From NCBI GenBank assembly GCA_964510525.1, contig CAZECE010000094.1, positions 1-19,832 on the forward strand: a stretch of 19,832 nt of DNA, given 5' to 3'. The notes beneath the pieces were generated by a model, which saw only the letters and a list, made by a program, of their open reading frames with translations, made no database searches and was not told where the DNA came from. A program made the position numbers and the translations under genes. Of this stretch, positions 13,200-19,832 are shown piece by piece; the stretch's first letter is position 1, and each line of letters starts with the position of its first letter. Source of the DNA: CAZECE01 sp964510525 (GTDB lineage Bacteria > Pseudomonadota > Gammaproteobacteria > Pseudomonadales > JANQJO01).

Positions 13200-14069
13200 T
13201 TAAAGAAGCTCAGCTAAAGCCGAGCCTAACTGAGCAGGGTTCTTAACAGTTTTCACACCCGCAGCTTCCAGTGCCGCAAACTTCTCATCCGCAGTGCCTT
13301 TACCACCGGCAATAATCGCACCGGCATGCCCCATGCGCTTTCCAGCAGGCGCTGTCACACCCGCAATATAAGACACCACAGGCTTAGTGACATTGTCTTT
13401 GATGAACTCAGCGGCCTCATCTTCGGCGGTGCCACCAATCTCACCAACCATAATAATGGCTTCGGTTTGAGGGTCTTCTTGAAACAGCTTCAAAGCATCA
13501 ATAAACGTAGTGCCTGGAATGGGGTCACCACCAATACCGATACAGGTAGACTGACCTAAACCCAATTCGGTAGTTTGATTAACCGCTTCATAGGTTAATG
13601 TTCCTGAACGAGAAACAATACCGACTTTTCCAGGCTGATGAATATCGCCTGGCATAATGCCGATCTTGCAAGCCCCAGGGGTAATCACTCCTGGGCAATT
13701 CGGGCCAATCAACCGAACATTGTCTTTGCTTTCGATGTATTCTTTGGCAAACAGCATATCCAGCGCCGGAATACCTTCGGTAATACAAACGATCAGCTCA
13801 ATGCCCGCATCCGCGGCTTCAATGATGCTGTCTTTGCAAAATGCAGCGGGCACATAGATGACGCTGGCAGTAGCCCCCGTCGCCTCAACAGCCTCTTTCA
13901 CTGTATTGAATACTGGCAAACCTAAATGCGTTTGCCCACCTTTACCTGGGGTTACCCCGCCAACCATTTGAGTACCATAGGCAATGGCTTGCTCAGAATG
14001 AAAAGTGCCTTGAGACCCCGTAAATCCCTGACAAATGACTTTGGTATCTTTATCGATTAATACACTCAT
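13200..14069 (-). CDS. sucD: Succinyl-CoA synthetase (ADP-forming) alpha subunit
   Basis: The alpha subunit of succinate-CoA ligase, which with SucC converts succinyl-CoA, phosphate and ADP to succinate, CoA and ATP in the TCA cycle. The 289 residues equal the E. coli length. The CoA-binding N-terminal Rossmann domain shows QGFTGSQGTFHSEQAIAYGT (14-33). The GPNCPGVI segment and SRSGTLTYE follow. The phosphorylated histidine is His248 in GHAGAIIAGGKG. The ATG overlaps the sucC stop by four bases (ATGA), with GGGAGG 6 bases upstream, indicating translational coupling. It is the last gene of the suc operon, ending in front of the convergent hairpin. Confidence 0.98.
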   Translation of the reverse strand: MSVLIDKDTKVICQGFTGSQGTFHSEQAIAYGTQMVGGVTPGKGGQTHLGLPVFNTVKEAVEATGATASVIYVPAAFCKDSIIEAADAGIELIVCITEGIPALDMLFAKEYIESKDNVRLIGPNCPGVITPGACKIGIMPGDIHQPGKVGIVSRSGTLTYEAVNQTTELGLGQSTCIGIGGDPIPGTTFIDALKLFQEDPQTEAIIMVGEIGGTAEDEAAEFIKDNVTKPVVSYIAGVTAPAGKRMGHAGAIIAGGKGTADEKFAALEAAGVKTVKNPAQLGSALAELL

Positions 14070-15235
14070 GCTTGACCTCCCGCAGCCTTCACTGCTAACT
14101 CTGCGGCCTGATCAAAGCCATCTGCAGCAATAATATTTAACCCACTTTCTGATAATTTTTTAGCGCCCAAAGATGCATTGTTTCCGGCCAAGCGCACCAC
14201 GACAGGCACACTCACACCCACCTCTTCAACCGCGCCAATAATACCATCCGCAATCAAATCACAACGCACAATGCCACCAAAAATATTCACCAACACTGTT
14301 TTCACTTTCGGATCAGAAAGAATAATTTTGAATGCTTCAACCACACGCTCTTTCGTCGCACCACCACCGACATCTAAGAAATTGGCTGGAGCACCGCCTT
14401 TCAACTTAACCAAATCCATGGTGCCCATCGCCAAACCCGCACCATTAACCATACAACCAATGTCGCCATCCAATGAAACGTAGTTGAGATCCCACTCAGC
14501 CGCTTTACGCTCGCGTTCGTCTTCTTGAGTGGGGTCTTCCATTTCTTTTAAGTCTGCATGACGGCCGACAGCAGACCCATCAATAACCACTTTGGCATCC
14601 AAACACAGTAAATCATCCGCCGTGGTGATCACCAATGGATTAATCTCAATTAAAGACACGTCTTTTTCAAGATAAAGCTTGGCCAAGCCTAAGAAAATAT
14701 TAACAAACTGCTTAACCTGTTTACCTTCCAAGCCCAGTTTGAACGCTAACTCACGTCCCTGATAGGGTTGCGGGCCCGCAATGGGATCCAACGCAACTTT
14801 GAAAATTTTCTCAGGCGTTTCTTCAGCGACTTTCTCAATTTCAACACCGCCCTCTTCAGATGCCATAAAGACCACACGGCGAGTCGCACGATCCAACACC
14901 GCACCAAGGTACAACTCTTTGGCTATGTCAGTGCAGGTTTCAACTAGGATTTTATGAATCGGCTGACCATCAGCATCGGTTTGATAGGTCACCAAATTTT
15001 TACCGATCATTTCTTTGGCAAATTCACCCGCCTCTTCAGGAGTGTCCACCAACTTAACACCCCCCGCCTTGCCTCGACCGCCAGCATGGACTTGCGCTTT
15101 AACCACCCACTTATTACCGCCTATGCTCTTGGCTGCGGCAATGGCTTCATCAACCGATCCCGCCACCTGGCCTTGTGAAACGGGTAAGCCATAACTTCTA
15201 AATAATTGCTTACCTTGATATTCATGTAAGTTCAT
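14066..15235 (-). CDS. sucC: Succinyl-CoA synthetase (ADP-forming) beta subunit
   Basis: The beta subunit supplies the ATP-grasp nucleotide site of succinate-CoA ligase. The 389 residues are full length and start with the hallmark MNLHEYQGKQLFRSYGLP. ATP-grasp features are VVKAQVHAGGRGKAGGVKL at about 44-62, LVETCTDIAKELYLG in the middle domain, the acidic metal-binding EINPLV near residue 198, and the C-terminal IFGGIVRCDLIADGI segment that contacts the alpha subunit's histidine. GAGG lies 9 bases before the ATG. The gene starts 5 bases after the lpd stop and overlaps sucD by 4 bases, so lpd-sucC-sucD should be cotranscribed. Confidence 0.98.
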   Translation of the reverse strand: MNLHEYQGKQLFRSYGLPVSQGQVAGSVDEAIAAAKSIGGNKWVVKAQVHAGGRGKAGGVKLVDTPEEAGEFAKEMIGKNLVTYQTDADGQPIHKILVETCTDIAKELYLGAVLDRATRRVVFMASEEGGVEIEKVAEETPEKIFKVALDPIAGPQPYQGRELAFKLGLEGKQVKQFVNIFLGLAKLYLEKDVSLIEINPLVITTADDLLCLDAKVVIDGSAVGRHADLKEMEDPTQEDERERKAAEWDLNYVSLDGDIGCMVNGAGLAMGTMDLVKLKGGAPANFLDVGGGATKERVVEAFKIILSDPKVKTVLVNIFGGIVRCDLIADGIIGAVEEVGVSVPVVVRLAGNNASLGAKKLSESGLNIIAADGFDQAAELAVKAAGGQA

Positions 15236-15240
15236 TCTAA

Positions 15241-16674
15241 TTACCTCTTTTTATTGGGTATGTGAATTGCTTTATTGTCTACCGCCAAAACGGCTTCATG
15301 AAGCGCCTCGGAAACAGATGGATGGGCAAACGTCATGAGCTGCAAGTCTTCAGTGGTGGCACCAAACTCCATACCAACGACTCCTTGCATCACAATTTCC
15401 GTCGCCTGAGGGCCAACAACATGGACGCCTAAAATGCGATCCGTTTTTTCGTCAGACACCACCTTAACCAAGCCAGCAGAATCGCCGGCGGCCAAAGCGC
15501 GACCACTGGCACTGAACGGAAAGCTGCCCACTTTGAAAGGCTCACCACTTTGTTTAGCCGCTTGCTCACTCAATCCTACCCAGGCCACTTCTGGGTGGGT
15601 ATAGATCACGGACGCAATCGTATCGTAGTTAACTTGGACTTTATGTCCTGCAATGCGCTCCGCCACCATGACACCTTCTTCGGTCGCTTTATGCGCCAGC
15701 ATGGGACCACGAACAATGTCACCTATTGCGTAAACCCCAGGAACATCTGTTTGGCAATAACTGTTTACATGAATAAAACCACGCTCATCCAAGTTAATGC
15801 CACTGCCTGTCGTAAATAATGACTCGGTATAAGGTCGACGCCCAACGGCCACAATCAACTTATCACATATAAGCGTTTGATCACCTTTGGCATCGGTGTA
15901 ATTTACGGTGACTTCGGTGCCATTCACGTCACTGCCGGTAACGCGAGCGCCCAGCTCTATTTTCAAGCCTTGTTTTTTCAATATCTTTTGGGTTTCTCTT
16001 GCGATCTGCGCATCACACATGGGTAAGAACGCATCTTGGGCTTCTAATACCGTGACTTCAGCGCCGAGTCGTGCCCAAACACTGCCAAGCTCAAGGCCAA
16101 TCACACCAGCACCGATCACCCCCAAACGTTTCGGAACTTCAGAAAACGCCAGGGCGCCGGTTGAGTCCACAATAGTATCCTCATTCACTTCAGCAACAGG
16201 TATGGCAATGGGTTCTGAGCCGCTGGCCAAAATCACATGCTTGGCTGTGAGCGTGGATTTTTCACCAGATTCACTGACAAACTCTACTTGCTGGTTGCCA
16301 CAATAAGTCCCAGTGCCATACAAACCCGTCACACCATTGGCTTTAAACAACCCACCAATTCCCTGGGTGAGTTGAGAAACGATTTTATCTTTTCGCGATT
16401 GCATGGCCGCAATGTCCATGGAAACACCATCTATTTTTAGACCATGGTGAGATGCATGCTCTGTTGCTTCAACATATTTGTGAGAGCTGTCTAATAGTGC
16501 TTTGGACGGAATGCATCCAACATTTAAGCAAGTACCACCAAAAGCCACATCCCCTTTTGCATTGGAACGCTTTTCGATACAAGCCGTGGTTAATCCCAAT
16601 TGAGCGGTTTTGATCGCAGCTGCATAGCCACCCGGACCACCACCGATAACAACAACATCATAGGATTGAGACAT
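15241..16674 (-). CDS. lpd: Dihydrolipoyl dehydrogenase (E3) of the 2-oxoglutarate dehydrogenase complex
   Basis: E3 reoxidises the dihydrolipoyl groups of SucB and reduces NAD+. The 477-aa flavoprotein has the FAD motif GGGPGG (11-16), the redox disulfide Cys49/Cys54 in GGTCLNVGC, a second dinucleotide motif GAGVIGLELGSVW for NAD, the FAD-contact VYAIGDIV, and the C-terminal dimer domain with the catalytic AHPSVSE, whose His and Glu form the acid-base pair. The residue two before that His is Phe instead of the common His, a known variation. The gene lies between sucB (85-bp gap) and sucC (5 bp), the pseudomonad-type arrangement with a dedicated E3. In that lineage the gene is called lpdG; whether another E3 serves pyruvate dehydrogenase here cannot be told. 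Confidence 0.97.
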   Translation of the reverse strand: MSQSYDVVVIGGGPGGYAAAIKTAQLGLTTACIEKRSNAKGDVAFGGTCLNVGCIPSKALLDSSHKYVEATEHASHHGLKIDGVSMDIAAMQSRKDKIVSQLTQGIGGLFKANGVTGLYGTGTYCGNQQVEFVSESGEKSTLTAKHVILASGSEPIAIPVAEVNEDTIVDSTGALAFSEVPKRLGVIGAGVIGLELGSVWARLGAEVTVLEAQDAFLPMCDAQIARETQKILKKQGLKIELGARVTGSDVNGTEVTVNYTDAKGDQTLICDKLIVAVGRRPYTESLFTTGSGINLDERGFIHVNSYCQTDVPGVYAIGDIVRGPMLAHKATEEGVMVAERIAGHKVQVNYDTIASVIYTHPEVAWVGLSEQAAKQSGEPFKVGSFPFSASGRALAAGDSAGLVKVVSDEKTDRILGVHVVGPQATEIVMQGVVGMEFGATTEDLQLMTFAHPSVSEALHEAVLAVDNKAIHIPNKKR

Positions 16675-16759
16675 GTTTAAATACCTTACTGGTTTAAGGA
16701 GCCCGAATTGTAGACGGATCAGCTAACCATCACAATTTAAAGCTTCTGTTTGTATACAA

Positions 16760-17956
16760 CTAAATATCCAATAGCAGCAAACTTGGGTCTTCAAGAAACT
16801 GCTTTATGGTTACCAAAAACTGCACTGCGTCCTTACCATCGATCATCCTGTGATCATAAGAAAGCGCGAGATACATCATAGGTAAAATAACCACCTGACC
16901 GTCCACGGCCATAGGGCGCTGCTGAATCGTGTGCATTCCTAATATAGCCGTTTGAGGTGGGTTAAGAATGGGCGTTGACAGCAAAGAACCAAACGTTCCG
17001 CCATTAGAAATGGTAAAAGTGCCCCCCTGAAGATCTTCCAGGGCGAGCTTACCCGCCTTAGCTTGCTGACCAAAGTCGACAATTTGTTGCTCAATTTGGG
17101 CCAAGCTTTTTTGATCAACATCACGCAAGACAGGCACCACCAAGCCTCTCTCTGTTGAGACAGCAACACCCACATCAAAATACCCATGATAAACCATGTC
17201 ATTCCCATCAATGGACGCATTGACCGCCGGGAATCGCTTGAGCGCTTCGACACAGGCTCGAGTAAAAAACGACATAAACCCCAGTTTTATGCCATGAGTC
17301 GCGACAAACTTCTCTTGATACTTTTTACGCAAAGCCATAATAGGTTGCATATTGACTTCATTAAAAGTCGTTAACATAGCCGTATTGTTTTTGGCATCCA
17401 TCAAACGTTCCGCAATGCGAGCACGCAATCGCGTCATCGGCACACGTTTTTCAGTTCGCTCTCCTAAGGGAACCGACGCACTCGACTGAGGAGCTGCCTT
17501 AGCTGCCGTGCTGGCTGGCGAAGAACCTTTTTGAACATGCTGCGCAACATCATCTTTTGTGATGCGACCACCACGGCCACTGCCTTGCACATCGGTAGAG
17601 GACACCTGATGCTCCGCCATCATTTTACGCGCCGCCGGCCCGGCTGCGGTTTCACTCGCGGCTGAGCTTTCTGAGCTTGCAGGTTCAGTTGCAGAAGCAC
17701 TGGCAGTAGGTGCTTGCTCGCCGGCTTCAAACTTAGCCAGCACAGCCAAGCTCTCAACCGTATCGCCTTCAGCAACCAATACTTCTTTCAGGGTACCATC
17801 ACTGGGAGCAACAACTTCTAACACTACTTTGTCGGTTTCAATATCAACCAGCAAGGTATCCTGGGTAACGAAATCACCCGCCTGCTGGTGCCAGGTTGCA
17901 ACGGTGCCTTCGGCGATGGATTCGGGGAATTGGGGGGCTTTAATATCCTGGCTCAT
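16760..17956 (-). CDS. sucB: Dihydrolipoyl succinyltransferase (E2) of the 2-oxoglutarate dehydrogenase complex
   Basis: E2 forms the core of the complex and transfers succinyl groups from lipoate to CoA. The 398 residues show a single N-terminal lipoyl domain (1 to about 78) with the modified lysine Lys43 in ETDKVVLEV, then an Ala/Ser/Glu-rich linker. The peripheral-subunit-binding domain follows at about 104-142 (GPAARKMMAEH, then GRGGRITKDDV). The catalytic domain ends in YDHRMIDGKDAV, with His369 and Asp373 as the active-site pair. AGGA lies 8 bases before the ATG. It follows sucA after a 40-bp gap and precedes lpd, so it is cotranscribed with both. A single lipoyl domain is normal for SucB-type E2. 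Confidence 0.98.
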   Translation of the reverse strand: MSQDIKAPQFPESIAEGTVATWHQQAGDFVTQDTLLVDIETDKVVLEVVAPSDGTLKEVLVAEGDTVESLAVLAKFEAGEQAPTASASATEPASSESSAASETAAGPAARKMMAEHQVSSTDVQGSGRGGRITKDDVAQHVQKGSSPASTAAKAAPQSSASVPLGERTEKRVPMTRLRARIAERLMDAKNNTAMLTTFNEVNMQPIMALRKKYQEKFVATHGIKLGFMSFFTRACVEALKRFPAVNASIDGNDMVYHGYFDVGVAVSTERGLVVPVLRDVDQKSLAQIEQQIVDFGQQAKAGKLALEDLQGGTFTISNGGTFGSLLSTPILNPPQTAILGMHTIQQRPMAVDGQVVILPMMYLALSYDHRMIDGKDAVQFLVTIKQFLEDPSLLLLDI

Positions 17957-17996
17957 AATATTAATCCTGGTTTTTCCTTATTAAATGGTGGATTTT

Positions 17997-19832
17997 TCAT
18001 TCTACTTCAAAGGCATCTTTCACAAGTTTATTTTGCTGCTGAACATGCACAGACATGTAACCTGCAGCAGGTGCCGCCGACCCCTCTCTACCTGCGTAAA
18101 GTAAGTGTAAGTTAGGTTTAACTTTAGACAGAACGGCCCTCATATGGTGCTGCGAACAATACCACGCACCTTGATTCATGGGTTCTTCCTGGCACCAAAC
18201 CAAGGCATTGAGATGGGTATACAACTTTAATATCTGGTACAACGCATCTTCTGGGAACGGGTACAGCTGCTCGATACGAATAATGGCCGTATCCATTCGA
18301 TTGTCTGCTTGACGTTGCTCCAACAGGTCATAATACACTCTGCCGCTGCACAAGATCACACGCGTCACCTTATCTGAGTCTAGCTTTTCTGTCTCGGGCA
18401 AGACCTCGTGAAAAGAACCCGTAGCCAAATCTTCCAACGTTGAGACACACAACTTATGGCGCAACAAACTTTTGGGAGTCATGGCGATCAAAGGCTTACG
18501 AATCGGCCGTAAGGCTTGGCGTCTCAACATATGAAAGACTTGAGCCGGAGTTGAGGGCACACAAACTTGGATGTTGTGTTCAGCAGACAGCTGCAAAAAC
18601 CGCTCCAGCCTTGCCGATGAGTGCTCTGGACCTTGCCCTTCATAACCGTGAGGTAGCAGCAAACTCAATCCACACAGACGAGACCACTTGTGCTCGCCCG
18701 ATGAAATAAACTGGTCAATCACCACCTGAGCACCGTTAGCAAAATCACCAAACTGGGCTTCCCAAATAACCAGCCCTTTGGGTTGCGTGGTTGCATAACC
18801 ATACTCGAAAGCCAACACCGCTTCTTCAGACAGCAGCGAGTCGTAAATTTCAAAACTAGTGTTTTGCAATTCAGCCAGAGCCGTTAACGGTATAAAAGAT
18901 TGACCGGATTTTTGGTTATGCAACACCACATGGCGATGAGAGAAAGTGCCACGACCTGAATCCTGGCCTGTAAACCGAACCGGATGCCCTTCGTTCACCA
19001 AGGTGGCATACGCCATACTCTCAGCAAACCCCCAGTTAATCGGCAACACCCCTGCCCCCATTTTTTGGCGGTCTTCCAATATTTTGGCAACCTGTCGTTG
19101 AACAGCAAAACCTTCTGGCGCTTCGTTGATCTGCTGACTTAACGACTGTAGGGTTTTTAGGTCAAAGCTGGTATCAAAATTGGAGGTCCAGTCATGCCCC
19201 AAATAGGGAGACCAATCCACAAACAAGGCCTTATCCGGCTTAGACACCAAGGATTTGACCACGTGTTTGCCTTCTTCAAGAGAATCGCGGTATTCCTGCA
19301 TCAAACTCTTTGTTTGAGCTTGATCCAGTAAGCCTTCTGCAACCAATTGGTCTGCATACAATCGCCACGCCGTAGGATGTTTTTTAATGGCTTGGTACAT
19401 TAACGGCTGAGTACCAGATGGTTCATCAGTCTCATTGTGACCCAAACGACGGTAACAAATCAGATCAATAACCACATCTTTTTCGAATGTTTTGCGGAAA
19501 TCGACCGCCATTTGAGTGACAAACAAAACCGCTTCCGGGTTGTCTGCATTGACATGAAAAATAGGCGCCTGAACCATTTTGGCTACATTGGTGCAATACT
19601 CGGTAGAACGGGCGTCTTCTCGCTTGCTTGTGGTAAAGCCCACTTGATTATTCACAATAACGTGGACGGTGCCGCCGGTTCGATAACCGCGTGTTTGGGA
19701 CATCTGTAGGGTTTCCATGACCACACCCTGACCGGCAAAAGCAGCGTCACCATGTATGGACACCGGCAGGACCAGATTTTGTTCCCGGTCGTCGCGCCGT
19801 TCCTGCCGGGCCCGCACCGAGCCTTCCACGAC
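17997..19832 (-). CDS. sucA: 2-oxoglutarate dehydrogenase E1 component (C-terminal two thirds; 5' end beyond window)
   Basis: E1 is the thiamin-diphosphate enzyme that decarboxylates 2-oxoglutarate and succinylates SucB. The frame is open to the last base (612 codons), corresponding roughly to residues 322-933 of the E. coli enzyme, so the N-terminus and start are missing. The in-frame GTG at 19829 is internal, not a start. Conserved blocks are IHGDAAFAGQGVV and GGTVHVIVNNQVGFTTS (thiamin/metal region), DLICYRRLGHNETDEP, the RFTGQDSGRGTFSHRHVVL block and, near the end, WCQEEPMNQGAW. The canonical HGHNE is LGHNE here, a change just before the conserved His. It is the first visible gene of sucAB-lpd-sucCD, whose promoter lies outside the window. 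Confidence 0.97.
   Translation of the reverse strand, partial: VVEGSVRARQERRDDREQNLVLPVSIHGDAAFAGQGVVMETLQMSQTRGYRTGGTVHVIVNNQVGFTTSKREDARSTEYCTNVAKMVQAPIFHVNADNPEAVLFVTQMAVDFRKTFEKDVVIDLICYRRLGHNETDEPSGTQPLMYQAIKKHPTAWRLYADQLVAEGLLDQAQTKSLMQEYRDSLEEGKHVVKSLVSKPDKALFVDWSPYLGHDWTSNFDTSFDLKTLQSLSQQINEAPEGFAVQRQVAKILEDRQKMGAGVLPINWGFAESMAYATLVNEGHPVRFTGQDSGRGTFSHRHVVLHNQKSGQSFIPLTALAELQNTSFEIYDSLLSEEAVLAFEYGYATTQPKGLVIWEAQFGDFANGAQVVIDQFISSGEHKWSRLCGLSLLLPHGYEGQGPEHSSARLERFLQLSAEHNIQVCVPSTPAQVFHMLRRQALRPIRKPLIAMTPKSLLRHKLCVSTLEDLATGSFHEVLPETEKLDSDKVTRVILCSGRVYYDLLEQRQADNRMDTAIIRIEQLYPFPEDALYQILKLYTHLNALVWCQEEPMNQGAWYCSQHHMRAVLSKVKPNLHLLYAGREGSAAPAAGYMSVHVQQQNKLVKDAFEVE

Noticed and set aside
15908..16306. 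132-codon plus-strand open frame antisense to lpd
   Set aside because: The strongly conserved lpd frame explains the sequence; the antisense frame is Ser/Thr/Pro-rich shadow coding.

Overview
The window looks like a chromosomal segment of a mid-GC gammaproteobacterium, probably in the Oceanospirillales/Pseudomonadales range. The reasons are a tRNA(Pro-Arg-His)-tig-clpP-clpX block, a sucA-sucB-lpd-sucC-sucD order with lpd inside the cluster (as in pseudomonads, unlike E. coli), and rdgC, which is confined to beta- and gammaproteobacteria. This placement is an inference from gene content. Every gene except one (the ankyrin-like gene at 12413-13180) lies on the minus strand, so transcription runs from high to low coordinates.

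Right end (about 13200-19832): a complete 2-oxoglutarate dehydrogenase / succinyl-CoA synthetase cluster, sucA (5' end cut by the window), sucB, lpd, sucC and sucD. Together they convert 2-oxoglutarate to succinate. sucC and sucD overlap by 4 bases. A 9-bp inverted repeat sits between the convergent ends of sucD and the ankyrin-like gene and may terminate both.

Middle (about 10822-13180): an accessory-looking divergent pair of unrecognised genes, a Ser/Pro-rich 244-aa protein on minus and an ankyrin-like 255-aa protein on plus. They share a 164-bp promoter region with an operator-like palindrome. Next comes an NADPH-dependent FMN-reductase-like flavoprotein that heads a tight minus-strand operon.

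Envelope-transport operon (6318-11352): the flavoprotein gene is followed by a 1072-aa open frame joining an RND/MMPL inner-membrane exporter (residues 1 to about 771) to a LolA-like periplasmic protein (residues 784-1072). The second half keeps its own Shine-Dalgarno, ATG and signal peptide. A T8 homopolymer lies at the junction, and one extra T would restore two separate genes. A predicted outer-membrane beta-barrel gene follows directly. Together these look like a three-layer envelope export or lipid-trafficking apparatus of unknown cargo. The fusion is the most interesting item in the window.

Left part (1-6290): rdgC with its own promoter; an intergenic region with three stem-loops and a plus-oriented terminator-like structure (candidate small RNA); a multi-pass membrane protein faintly resembling BtuN-type proteins; a perfect CRP-like site; an Ig/FN3-domain lipoprotein; three tRNA genes behind a strong promoter; trigger factor; ClpP; and the N-terminal 234 codons of ClpX. 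No insertion sequence, phage gene, rRNA or CRISPR array was seen.
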